This document shows positions 43,237 to 51,445 of a stretch of 64,000 nucleotides of DNA, piece by piece. Position 1 is the first letter of the stretch, and each line of letters begins with the position of its first letter. Under the pieces are notes generated by a model. It worked only from the letters and a program-made list of their open reading frames with translations. It had not been told where the DNA came from and made no database searches. Origin of the DNA: Daejeonella sp035631395 (GTDB taxonomy: Bacteria > Bacteroidota > Bacteroidia > Sphingobacteriales > Sphingobacteriaceae); assembly GCA_035631395.1 (NCBI GenBank), contig DASQIU010000045.1, positions 16,257 through 80,256 on the forward strand, in the 5' to 3' direction. A program made the position numbers and the translations under genes.

Positions 43237-43983
43237 ATGAACAAAATGAAATTGACACCTGAACAATTTGTATTACTTGAAAATTCTTATTTAAGACATT
43301 TTCCAACCTACATTCCAGACGAAATATTTCAGGACTACAGAACTATAATTGAGTACAAAGACCTTATTAGGTATGCAAAACCTGACAAGCGAATTTTAAA
43401 TCATCTTCTTGATATTGTTATTGATAAAATAAAAAGCAAGCAACGTTTTCAAAAAAACACTTTTATAAAACTAATTCGCTGGCAATGTGACAATACGTTT
43501 ATTGACAGCACAACTTCTGATAAATTATTTTTCGTTTTCAAATCGTTAATCAATGAAGTAAACGAGACAATTGCTTGGAGTTTAAGCGTGACAATTAAGG
43601 ACATTGAACTTTCACAGGAAAACATTGACTGGCTTATAGATAATTATGAAATTTCAGAACACTTACAAAACAGATTACTCCGATATCCTAAACCAAACGA
43701 GGCAATTACAACTTGGTGCGACCAACGACTGAAGAAAAAAGACCTAGACAATCGTTTGTCTGAACTAATTGGACTAAGGTTAAACTTTGACACCGATCTT
43801 ACTTTCAAAGATAAAACCAGTTTGATTTGGGGTATCCATTATTCCAAGCTCACAGTCAAAAAGAAAAAAGAATTGCTCCTTAAACATTTGACGGGTGACA
43901 ATTTTGAAGAGCTTATAAAGATTTGCGAAAAGAATAATTTTACAGATGTCATTTCGCAACTTTATAATGACATTGACAAATAA
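43237..43983 (+). CDS. Hypothetical protein, helical
   Basis: A 248-residue protein without a recognised domain. It is predicted mostly helical, with repeated units such as FIKLIRWQCDNTFIDSTTSDKLFFVFKSLI and IDWLIDNYEISEHLQNRLLRYPKPNEAITTWCDQRL that recall HEAT-like repeats. It is AT-rich and has lysine- and asparagine-rich codon use unlike the neighbouring core genes, which suggests transfer. The spacer on each side is more than 150 bp. Confidence 0.62.
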   Translation: MNKMKLTPEQFVLLENSYLRHFPTYIPDEIFQDYRTIIEYKDLIRYAKPDKRILNHLLDIVIDKIKSKQRFQKNTFIKLIRWQCDNTFIDSTTSDKLFFVFKSLINEVNETIAWSLSVTIKDIELSQENIDWLIDNYEISEHLQNRLLRYPKPNEAITTWCDQRLKKKDLDNRLSELIGLRLNFDTDLTFKDKTSLIWGIHYSKLTVKKKKELLLKHLTGDNFEELIKICEKNNFTDVISQLYNDIDK

Positions 43984-44194
43984 AAAATATAGAGATTGGC
44001 ACAACGGAAAGTGAAGAACAATAACAGGTATTTCGCAAAAAGCTGGTTCATTGCTTAAATGAAGCAATGTGCTTCGTATCAAGTTTCGTACTTCGAAATT
44101 CGCTTCTTCGCCAAGCGCCAAAACATTAGTGGTAAGCTATAACACACAAATCTCCTAAATCGAAAAAAACGAAAATCAAACTAACAACTAGAAT

Positions 44195-44650
44195 ATGCTG
44201 ACACTTTTCCCTGACGAAAACATTATTACAGAATCTGATGGACAACGGGTTGTTTTAACAACACACAGAATCTGCTATGAACACAAAGAATGGGGTCGTT
44301 CTTACAACCAAAGTATAATGTTGGAACACATAACATCTTGTGAAAACCACAGTGTAAGTAGATATTGGCTTTTAGTCATAGCAGGACTTTTAGTAGTTTT
44401 TGGATTTTTTAGTGCTACAAATGGAAATTCAGAACTATTGGGTGTTTGTGGATTATTTGCTGTAGGACTTGGACTTTTATTTTGGTTTACCCGAAAAAGT
44501 TTGGTTGTAGTAGGCTCACCAAGTACCAAAATGGTAATTAACGTAACAGGTATGACTAGGGACAAAGTTTTATCATTTATTAATAGAATCGAGCAAACAA
44601 AACACAAACGGCTGCTGACATTAAATAACAAACAAGTCGGACAAAATTAG
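44195..44650 (+). CDS. Hypothetical membrane protein, possibly PH-like
   Basis: The 151-residue protein begins with strands that resemble a bacterial PH-like fold (VVLTTHRICYEHKEWGRSYNQSIMLEHITSCENHS), then two transmembrane helices (YWLLVIAGLLVVFGFFSA and LLGVCGLFAVGLGLLFWFT), then KSLVVVGSPSTKMVINVTGMTRDKVLSFINRIEQ. This split arrangement is seen in several unnamed bacterial membrane proteins. No partner gene is evident, and it looks like a single-gene accessory unit. Confidence 0.6.
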   Translation: MLTLFPDENIITESDGQRVVLTTHRICYEHKEWGRSYNQSIMLEHITSCENHSVSRYWLLVIAGLLVVFGFFSATNGNSELLGVCGLFAVGLGLLFWFTRKSLVVVGSPSTKMVINVTGMTRDKVLSFINRIEQTKHKRLLTLNNKQVGQN

Positions 44651-44709
44651 ACTACCATGGGCTTCAAAAACTAAATAAACTCAGGAATTAAAAAAAGCAC
44701 CTTGAATTT

Positions 44710-45126
44710 TCACCCCACCAAATACCTCTCAAAAAAATCTTTACAATTCAGTACCTCAATCTCTGAAAAATAGAAATCCTGTATATCTTCAGTCAGAATG
44801 CAGGAGCAGTTTTGTTCCAGGGCAGCATAATATTCCAGGCCATCTTCAAAATTGTGTATTTGTTTGTTGGCCAAAGTGTTTTGTACGCTTTGGGCAGAAC
44901 CCGGAGCAATTTGTATATGCCGGCAAAGAATATCTATTTTATTTTTAGCACTTGATTTTTGCTTTTTTTGGGCAAAATAAAAGGCATTGGCCAAACAAAG
45001 AGGAGAGGTGTATAATTCGAATTTGGGATGCTGGGCTAAGCTTAAAATACGAGATGAATAAGTAAACAAAGGATATTCTTTGTTTAGTACGGATACCAGG
45101 ATATTGGCATCTAAAAATAACTTCAT
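44710..45126 (-). CDS. PIN-domain protein, probable VapC-like toxin
   Basis: From the ATG at 45126 the product is 138 residues. PIN-domain acidic residues are visible: Asp6 in MKLFLDANILVSVL, the acidic pair in NFEDGLEYYAAL and the last in ILTEDIQDF. PIN toxins are Mg-dependent RNases. The gene begins 6 bp after the stop of the DUF6364 gene, the usual antitoxin-first order. A TTG two codons earlier is an alternative start. Confidence 0.82.
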   Translation of the reverse strand: MKLFLDANILVSVLNKEYPLFTYSSRILSLAQHPKFELYTSPLCLANAFYFAQKKQKSSAKNKIDILCRHIQIAPGSAQSVQNTLANKQIHNFEDGLEYYAALEQNCSCILTEDIQDFYFSEIEVLNCKDFFERYLVG

Positions 45127-45132
45127 CGGCAA

Positions 45133-45393
45133 TTATTTTTTAGCATTAAAAAACTCATCTTTTAGAGTTTTCCTGGAGGTTTTTCTGGCTCTTTTATATT
45201 CTACTTCGCCCTCGGCAACTTGAGAAACCCAATCAGAAATGGGGAAATCTTCCAAACTTTTGTACGAATGGTTGGTAACCTGTTTCAGTAGATGCTCAAT
45301 TAAACGCGATAAGCTGATGTGATTATCCGCGGCGTATTTTTTGGCTCTCTGAATAATATCCCGGTTAAAACTTAGAGTGATTTTACTATCCAT
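45133..45393 (-). CDS. DUF6364-type antitoxin
   Basis: From the ATG at 45393 the product is 86 residues: MDSKITLSFNRDIIQRAKKYAADNHISLSRLIEHLLKQV has the ribbon-helix-helix-like shape of antitoxins, followed by a charged tail expected to bind the toxin. It directly precedes the PIN gene, and the pair is probably self-regulated at its own promoter. Seven further upstream codons are open but less likely. Confidence 0.75.
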   Translation of the reverse strand: MDSKITLSFNRDIIQRAKKYAADNHISLSRLIEHLLKQVTNHSYKSLEDFPISDWVSQVAEGEVEYKRARKTSRKTLKDEFFNAKK

Positions 45394-45526
45394 GACTAAT
45401 TCCTCCTTATTCAAAAATTATTACACTAATATACGTAAAGCTAAAATAAACTACACGTATAAAACAAAATATTTTTTTAGTGATTTTCTTGCTATATGGC
45501 TTCTTAATAAATCTAAAAAAATCGAA

Positions 45527-45964
45527 ATGAGTGTACAGGAAATTGACCACTTAACCGAGCGTTTTTACCAGTGTGTTAGCTTTAATGCCGAGCATTATCC
45601 TGACTTTGATCTATTGGAAGAACTCTTTTACGGTTCTGGCAAGCTGATCAATAATAATTTTGAGCAGCCCAGCGATTTTGACGTACAGAGCTTTGTTCAC
45701 GCCCTGATGATCCAAATCGAGGCGGGGAATGCTACCCATTTTGCTCAACAGGAAATCTCAGATCGGACTGAAGTTTTTGGCACCATGGCCCAACGTATCA
45801 GCGTGTATGAATACAATACCGTTGCCCATCCGGGCAAGAATTGGAAAAAGGGTGTTAATTTTATCCAATATGTTTACAGCGATGGAAAATGGCTGATTGC
45901 TTCCATGATTTGGAAAGATGAAGGCCCCGATTTACCTATTCCTAAAGAATATCTGGATTTATAA
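45527..45964 (+). CDS. SnoaL-like / NTF2-fold protein
   Basis: From the ATG at 45527 the product is 145 residues. The sequence, LTERFYQCVSFNAEHYPDFDLLEELFYGSGKLINN at the start and VNFIQYVYSDGKWLIASMIWKDEGPD at the end, has the helix-then-sheet order of nuclear transport factor 2-like proteins. Catalytic residues are not evident. An extra 50 upstream codons run over the opposite-strand antitoxin gene and were rejected. Confidence 0.72.
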   Translation: MSVQEIDHLTERFYQCVSFNAEHYPDFDLLEELFYGSGKLINNNFEQPSDFDVQSFVHALMIQIEAGNATHFAQQEISDRTEVFGTMAQRISVYEYNTVAHPGKNWKKGVNFIQYVYSDGKWLIASMIWKDEGPDLPIPKEYLDL

Positions 45965-46036
45965 ATCCAGATTAAAAATCGATTAAGCAATTATTTTTCT
46001 CTTTAGAGAACTGGTTGATTGTTTGCAAATTTTATC

Positions 46037-46252
46037 TTTCTGCGTCCTTATCTGCGCCTATCAGCGTAATCGGCGGGAAATGGAGAGCCAATTAATTAGC
46101 CCGCAGATCTAGCGAATTAACGCTGATTGTTCCGCAGATTTTACTTTCTGCGTTCTTATCTGCGCATATCAGCGCAATCTGCGGGAGAAGGAAAGCCGAT
46201 TATTTAGCCCGCAGATCTCGCGAATTAACGCTGATTGTTCAGCAGATTTTCC
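46037..46252. repeat. Two tandem 108-bp units with internal inverted repeats
   Basis: Unit 1 is 46037-46144 and unit 2 is 46145-46252. Each holds a TCTGCG word, ATCAGCG, then CCCGCAGATCT and CGCTGATT. In unit 2 AATCTGCGGG pairs with CCCGCAGATC, and CAGCG with CGCTG, giving a long hairpin. A fainter third part (AGCGTAATCTGTG) follows. The 45965-46278 gap holds nothing else. Confidence 0.75.
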
Positions 46253-46278
46253 TTCTTCGCAGCGTAATCTGTGATAAA

Positions 46279-47256
46279 TCAGTCGAAAGGTAAAAATTTA
46301 CTCTTCTGATCCTGCAAGCGTGCAGGTGCTTTTTGATTCAGATTTTCTCCATTTAAAACCTGCTGATATAGCTTGAAATATTCCTCGGCCATTTTTGAGG
46401 AACTGAAATTCTGAACCGCATATTGATGGCAGGTTTCGGCATCAAAAGCAGCATGTTTAATCTGCTCAATCAATTCTTCTTTATTAGCGGATAAAAAACC
46501 AACAGCAGGAGGGACTAATTCGGGCAAAGATCCGTAAGGAGTTCCAAATACGGGACAACCAAAATACAGGCTCTCGATAATGGCAATCCCGAAAGGTTCA
46601 TGCCATAGCACCGGAAAGATCAGTCCTTTAGATTTTCTTAAAACCTGGTTCTTTTTCTCTCCACCCAGCATCCCCATAAATTTCACATTCAAATTGGGAG
46701 TAAAACGGAAGCCCATTTTTATATTCAGGCGATAACCGCCAATAACCCGTAGTTTTTCTGAACAGGCATTTGCCAGCGCAATGGCACCGCGAACATTTTT
46801 TAAACGCCAGGCCGCTTTTCCCAGAAAGTGGTAATAAAGCCGTTTTTCATTCAAGGCCGGCTCTCCATAATCAGAAAAATCTAAGCCATTATACACAAAT
46901 ACCTGGCTGCCGTGCCTTTCTGCATGATTTTTAGAAACAAAAACGCTGTTTAAAGGAAGCGAAAGTCCTATAGGCTCATTGCCGTGAATAGTAGTTACCT
47001 GCGGAATATTTACTTGTTCATGCGTTACAAAATGGGTATGAACCAAATCGGCATCAGCGGGCAACTGGCTTTGGAGAGATTGGGCAGGATTATAGGAAAT
47101 AACCCTGGCAAAATCGCAAGAAGATCCTGGTTTTACCAAAAAACTTACCTGATGGCCCTTACGCACCAGCTCTTTGCCTAGCCACCACATAATACGCTCT
47201 GTACCGCCATATTCCAGGGCGGGCAGTTGCACATTACTGGCAATAACGATATGCAT
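46279..47256 (-). CDS. Glycosyltransferase family 4 protein
   Basis: From the ATG at 47256 the product is 325 residues. It has the GT-B layout: an N-terminal domain starting MHIVIASNVQLPALEYGGTERIMWWLGKELVRKGHQVSFL, and a C-terminal domain with GLIFPVLWHEPFGIAIIESLYFGCPVFGTPYGSLPELV, where the E-x7-E motif binds the nucleotide sugar. It likely transfers a sugar to a surface glycan or lipid. It begins 1 bp after the folD stop, so it is co-transcribed with folD and probably lepA. Eighteen extra upstream codons lie inside folD and were rejected. Confidence 0.85.
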   Translation of the reverse strand: MHIVIASNVQLPALEYGGTERIMWWLGKELVRKGHQVSFLVKPGSSCDFARVISYNPAQSLQSQLPADADLVHTHFVTHEQVNIPQVTTIHGNEPIGLSLPLNSVFVSKNHAERHGSQVFVYNGLDFSDYGEPALNEKRLYYHFLGKAAWRLKNVRGAIALANACSEKLRVIGGYRLNIKMGFRFTPNLNVKFMGMLGGEKKNQVLRKSKGLIFPVLWHEPFGIAIIESLYFGCPVFGTPYGSLPELVPPAVGFLSANKEELIEQIKHAAFDAETCHQYAVQNFSSSKMAEEYFKLYQQVLNGENLNQKAPARLQDQKSKFLPFD

Positions 47257-47257
47257 T

Positions 47258-48139
47258 TTACCGGTAAATTTCTTTTTTTGCCGAAGCCAGGGTGTTTTTG
47301 AGCAAGCCAATAATGGTCATCAAACCTACTCCGCCCGGAACGGGAGTGATCCAGGAGCATTTGGGTGCTACATGCTCAAAATCCACATCGCCATACAATT
47401 TATAACCTGATTTGGTAAGGGCAGAAGTTTCGCGGTTCATGCCCACATCCACTACTACAGCGCCTTCTTTAACCATATCGGCGGTAATGAAATTCTTTTT
47501 ACCAATAGCCACAATCAGGATATCGGCATCGAGCGTAAATTTTTTAATATCCGGTGTTTTGCTGTGGCAAAGGGTTACCGTACAATTGCCCGGATTGGTA
47601 TTGCGAGCCATCAATATACTCATGGGCGAACCCACAATATTACTGCGGCCAACTACTACACAATGTTTTCCGGCGGTTTCTATTCCGTATTCGGCCAGCA
47701 TTAGAGTTATCCCGTAAGGAGTGGCAGGTAAAAACGAAGGCAAATTCCGTTGCATCCGACCTAAATTAACCGGGTGGAAACCATCTACATCTTTTTCCGG
47801 AGAAATTTTTTCGGTAACCTTATCGGCAGAAATATGCTTAGGAAGTGGGAGTTGCACTAAAATTCCATCTACATCAACATCCAGGTTTACTTCTTCAATT
47901 TTTTGCAGAAGCTCAGCCTCGGTAATGCTGCTGTCAAACCGGTGGAGGGTAGATTTAAAACCTACTTTTTCGCAGTTTTTAATTTTGCTGGCCACATACG
48001 TTTCGCTGCCACCGTCATTTCCCACTAAAATGGCTACTAAATGTGGTTTGCGGCCGGTTTGAGCCAATAAATTGGCGGCTTCGGCAGCAATTTCCTGCTT
48101 CAGTTTTTCTGATACAAATTTTCCGTCGAGTAATTGCAT
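47258..48139 (-). CDS. folD: Bifunctional methylenetetrahydrofolate dehydrogenase/cyclohydrolase
   Basis: The 293-residue protein has the FolD landmarks: ETYVASKIKNCEKVGFKS with the catalytic lysine, VDGILVQLPLPKHI, the nucleotide fold CVVVGRSNIVGSPMSILM, and the C-terminal ITPVPGGVGLMTI. It interconverts 5,10-methylene- and 10-formyl-tetrahydrofolate with NADP. It lies 25 bp after lepA and immediately before a glycosyltransferase, all on the minus strand. Confidence 0.96.
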   Translation of the reverse strand: MQLLDGKFVSEKLKQEIAAEAANLLAQTGRKPHLVAILVGNDGGSETYVASKIKNCEKVGFKSTLHRFDSSITEAELLQKIEEVNLDVDVDGILVQLPLPKHISADKVTEKISPEKDVDGFHPVNLGRMQRNLPSFLPATPYGITLMLAEYGIETAGKHCVVVGRSNIVGSPMSILMARNTNPGNCTVTLCHSKTPDIKKFTLDADILIVAIGKKNFITADMVKEGAVVVDVGMNRETSALTKSGYKLYGDVDFEHVAPKCSWITPVPGGVGLMTIIGLLKNTLASAKKEIYR

Positions 48140-48164
48140 GGTATAATTAGAGGTATGCCTGTGC

Positions 48165-49952
48165 TTAATCCAGTTTTAAAACCGCCATAAATGCCGATTG
48201 TGGGATCTCTACGTTACCCACCTGACGCATCCGTTTTTTACCTTTTTTCTGCTTTTCTAATAATTTACGCTTCCGCGAGATATCCCCGCCGTAACATTTG
48301 GCCGTTACATCTTTACGTAAAGCGCTGATGGTTTCTCTGGAGATAACTTTAGCCCCAATAGAAGCCTGAATCTTAATTTCGAATTGTTGACGAGGTAAAA
48401 GTTCTTTCAATTTTTCGCAAATTTTCTTACCAAAATCGTAAGCATTGCTTCTATGAATTAATGAGGATAAGGCATCCACAGGTTCGTCGTTTAAACGAAT
48501 ATCTAATCTAACCAAATCCGATTTGCGGTAGCCAATTTGATGGTAATCAAAGGAAGCATAGCCTTTAGAAATGGTTTTCAGTTTATCGTAAAAATCAAAT
48601 ACAATCTCGCCCATTGGCATTTCAAATACCAATTCAACCCGGTCAGATGTTAAATAGGATTGGTTGATAATGATACCCCGTTTTTGGATACAAAGCGACA
48701 TGACCGATCCCACAAACTCAGACTTGGTAATAATATTGGCTTTAATGTACGGTTCTTCTACATACTCCATTTTGCTTGGATCGGGCAGGTCGGAGGGGTT
48801 GTGTACCTGTAAAATATCGCCTTTGGTGGTATAAGCAATGTACGACACGTTGGGAACGGTAGTAATTACCGTCATGCCAAATTCTCGCTCCAGGCGTTCC
48901 TGGATAATTTCCATGTGCAGCATGCCCAGGAAACCGCAACGGAAACCAAAACCTAAAGCGGCCGATGATTCCGGTTCAAAAACAATGGAAGCATCATTTA
49001 GCTGCAGTTTGTGCATGCTTTCCCGAAGTTCTTCATAATCTTCAGTATCAACCGGATAAATACCGGCAAATACCATTGGTTTTACCTCTTCAAAACCCTG
49101 AATAGCCTCTTTGGCGCCATTTTCAACGGTGGTAATGGTATCTCCAACTTTTACTTCGCGGGCTTCTTTAATCCCTGAAATAATATACCCTACGTCGCCG
49201 GTTTTAATCACATCCCGCGGCGACATATCCAGTTTCAAAATACCCACCTCATCGGCAGCGTATTGTTTTCCGGTGTTGATGAATTTTACTTTATCGCCTT
49301 TACGGATCTCGCCGTTTACTACTTTAAAGTAAGCGATGATTCCCCGAAAGGAATTAAATACTGAATCGAAGATCAGGGCCTGCAATTCGCCTTTAGGGTT
49401 GCCCACCGGCGCCGGAACGCGGCTAACAATAGCTTGTAAAATTTCCGGAATACCCATGCCGGTTTTACCCGATGCCGGGATAATATCTTCGCGTTTGCAA
49501 CCAATTAAATCAATAATCTGGTCTTTTACCTCTTCGGGCATGGCGCCCGGGAGATCCATTTTATTGAGGATAGGGATGATCTCCAGATCGTGTTCCAGGG
49601 CCAAATATAAATTGGATATGGTTTGCGCCTGGATACCTTGCGAAGCATCTACAATAAGCAGAGCTCCCTCGCAGGCCGCTATAGAACGGGAAACTTCATA
49701 AGAAAAATCCACATGTCCGGGCGTGTCAATCAGGTTGAAAACGTATTTCTGGCCATCCTGCACATAATCCATCTGGATAGCATGGCTTTTTATAGTGATT
49801 CCCCGCTCGCGTTCCAGGTCCATATTATCCAGCAGCTGAGCCTGAGCTTCCCGCTTGCTAATAGTATTGGTATATTCTAATAATCGGTCAGCTAAGGTAC
49901 TTTTCCCGTGATCGATATGTGCTATGATACAAAAATTACGAATGTGCTCCAT
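48165..49952 (-). CDS. lepA: Elongation factor 4 (LepA)
   Basis: The 595-residue GTPase matches LepA in length and order: IRNFCIIAHIDHGKSTLADRLLEYTNT (G1), DTPGHVDF (G3), NKMDLP (G4), then two beta-barrel and EF-G-like domains, and the LepA-specific C terminus with GGDISRKRKLLEKQKKGKKRMRQVGNVEIPQSAF. It acts on the ribosome in translation and assembly. A TATCTTTG core lies 17 bp upstream. Confidence 0.97.
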   Translation of the reverse strand: MEHIRNFCIIAHIDHGKSTLADRLLEYTNTISKREAQAQLLDNMDLERERGITIKSHAIQMDYVQDGQKYVFNLIDTPGHVDFSYEVSRSIAACEGALLIVDASQGIQAQTISNLYLALEHDLEIIPILNKMDLPGAMPEEVKDQIIDLIGCKREDIIPASGKTGMGIPEILQAIVSRVPAPVGNPKGELQALIFDSVFNSFRGIIAYFKVVNGEIRKGDKVKFINTGKQYAADEVGILKLDMSPRDVIKTGDVGYIISGIKEAREVKVGDTITTVENGAKEAIQGFEEVKPMVFAGIYPVDTEDYEELRESMHKLQLNDASIVFEPESSAALGFGFRCGFLGMLHMEIIQERLEREFGMTVITTVPNVSYIAYTTKGDILQVHNPSDLPDPSKMEYVEEPYIKANIITKSEFVGSVMSLCIQKRGIIINQSYLTSDRVELVFEMPMGEIVFDFYDKLKTISKGYASFDYHQIGYRKSDLVRLDIRLNDEPVDALSSLIHRSNAYDFGKKICEKLKELLPRQQFEIKIQASIGAKVISRETISALRKDVTAKCYGGDISRKRKLLEKQKKGKKRMRQVGNVEIPQSAFMAVLKLD

Positions 49953-49969
49953 TGAGGAGCAAAGATATG

Positions 49970-49977
49970 TTTTTGAC
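49970..49977 (-). promoter_or_regulatory. lepA promoter core TATCTTTG
   Basis: An exact TAnnTTTG match on the minus strand just upstream of lepA. Confidence 0.5.
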
Positions 49978-50073
49978 AGGAGATTTTCCGGGGGGCTTTT
50001 CTGAAAAATGAGGTCTCCAAACTTTAGTTTACTTTAGAAGTTCATTAATAGAGATTTTATTTTTAAAAAGCAA

Positions 50074-50174
50074 AGTCTTTGCCCGTCGCTACCGATAGTC
50101 CCGCTATCCGCTGCAAGTTTTGCCCTTGCGGGGCAAAAGCTTTACGCTGCTATCGGGTTTAGAGGGCAAAGACT
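50074..50174. repeat. 101-bp palindromic element with 11-bp terminal inverted repeat (copy 1)
   Basis: AGTCTTTGCCC (50074-50084) and GGGCAAAGACT (50164-50174) are perfect inverted ends. Inside, TTTTGCCC and GGGCAAAA form a second hairpin around TTGCG, and GATAG pairs with CTATC. A second copy, in opposite orientation and about 90% identical, lies at 51302-51395, so the two face each other across the DUF4468 gene and a small ORF. Confidence 0.8.
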
Positions 50175-50197
50175 ATCGCTCTTAGCCATCAGCGGCC

Positions 50198-50821
50198 TTA
50201 CCAGTTAGAATTTTCGATTGACTTGTAGGTATTACCTTCTTTTATGGCCATTTCAACGGCATCTAAGGTATTGTTGGCCTGCTGAATGGAGTTATAGAAA
50301 GCTTTTGCCATTACAGATTTATTGTTCCCGTCAAGATTCACGGGATATTCTTCTGCTATTTTTACAGTTTTGTATGGAAAAATACCCGGATAATTTTGCG
50401 CTTCTAGTCGAGTATAGCCAGAATCTTTCTTTTCATATCCTGTTAAAGTAATCAGAATTCTTGCTTTGCCGTCTTTGGCATCTACTCTTAAAATATGCCA
50501 GGCATCTATGTAACTGGAGGTGTAAGCACTTCCACTAATATTTTCATAAAGCCCTCTGCATACAAATATGCCATTTTCTTTATCCTGGGTTGTTATTTCA
50601 GACCTTCTACTAAAAGAATTGTAGCTGAAATAATTGACGGATCTATTAAATATCTCTTCTTTTTTGAGCCCGGGTGCTTCAACTATTCTAACAAAAGTAA
50701 TATTGCCCTTGTCATCAAGTTTCCATTTGCCCTCGATTTCATTTAACATTTTTGGGGCGGTTTGCCCATAAGCAAAAGCTCCGATAAGGATGTAAAGGAA
50801 TACTAATACGATCTTCTTCAT
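50198..50821 (-). CDS. DUF4468 domain-containing exported protein
   Basis: The 207-residue protein has a signal peptide (KKIVLVFLYILIGAFAYGQ). The domain follows: WKLDDKGNITFVRIVEAPGLKKEEIFNRSVNYFSYNSFSR, TTQDKENGIFVCRGLYE, and later DAWHILRVDAKDGKARILIT, matching the TBP-like fold of DUF4468, a family of unknown function nearly limited to Bacteroidota. The gene lies between two inverted copies of a palindromic element. Confidence 0.82.
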   Translation of the reverse strand: MKKIVLVFLYILIGAFAYGQTAPKMLNEIEGKWKLDDKGNITFVRIVEAPGLKKEEIFNRSVNYFSYNSFSRRSEITTQDKENGIFVCRGLYENISGSAYTSSYIDAWHILRVDAKDGKARILITLTGYEKKDSGYTRLEAQNYPGIFPYKTVKIAEEYPVNLDGNNKSVMAKAFYNSIQQANNTLDAVEMAIKEGNTYKSIENSNW

Positions 50822-50895
50822 AAGGTTTTAATTAAGGGGTTTACTTTTTAGAACCTAATATCCTCTAAAATAGAAGTAATTACCTTAAAAGAAAA

Positions 50896-51144
50896 TTAAT
50901 GTTTTTTTTTCAATAGCGGTGGATTCGGGGATATTTCCGGACAAATTTTGATCGCTTCATTTAAGCGCATCCCGGTTTTGACGCCCCGTTTTTTGGCCAA
51001 GGGGAAATAACGCAGCCAAATTGTCCGGTATATACACAAACGCCTACCGGCCGGTTCCTGAGCCAGTAGTTTACCTGCTGCTCGCAACGGGTCTATGAAC
51101 AATACCCGGGCTTCGGTTTTCGGTTTCAGGCTATTCTGGTTCAT
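50896..51144 (-). CDS. Small basic hypothetical protein (82 aa), uncertain
   Basis: An ATG at 51144 opens 82 codons: TEARVLFIDPLRAAGKLLAQEPAGRRLCIYRTIWLRYFPLAKKRGVKTGMRLNEAIKICPEI. It has a plausible amino-acid balance and a C-terminal KKK tail, but I know no family, and part of the upstream region is a module B repeat. It could be a real small protein or a chance frame; it is not explained by another gene on the opposite strand. Confidence 0.42.
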   Translation of the reverse strand: MNQNSLKPKTEARVLFIDPLRAAGKLLAQEPAGRRLCIYRTIWLRYFPLAKKRGVKTGMRLNEAIKICPEISPNPPLLKKKH

Positions 51145-51301
51145 GCTGTAAAATTACTAAATATTTTAGCAATTTTTGTGCTGGTCTGAATTAGGATTTG
51201 TTTAGATTTTAGGATGGAGGGATTTGAAAGCAGGAATGACACTAATTCACACGAGCTCTTGCAGGACGCACATCCAACAAATCAACTATAAGAACTACTG
51301 T

Positions 51302-51395
51302 CTTTGCCTTCTAAACCCGATAGGAGCGGAAAGCTTTTGTCCCGCAGGGCAAAACTTGCAGCGGATAGCGGGACTAGCGGTAGCAACAGGCAAAG
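51302..51395. repeat. Palindromic element (copy 2, inverted)
   Basis: CTTTGCCT at 51302-51309 and AGGCAAAG at 51388-51395 are the ends. The interior matches copy 1 (50074-50174) in reverse complement, including CCCGATAGGAGCGGAAAGC and GGATAGCGGGACTAGCGG. The small differences include changes on both sides of stems. Confidence 0.75.
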
Positions 51396-51445
51396 CCCCT
51401 GCTTTTCAAAAAATTAAATTCGGGATACCCATGCGAATTTAGTTA

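Noticed and set aside
44000..44150. A second attC-like hairpin matching the first
   Set aside because: The end word ATTAGTGG recurs, but I could not pair the two sides of this spacer convincingly.
46037..46252. CRISPR array
   Set aside because: There are only two long units with similar interior sequence, no short repeats with unique spacers and no cas genes.
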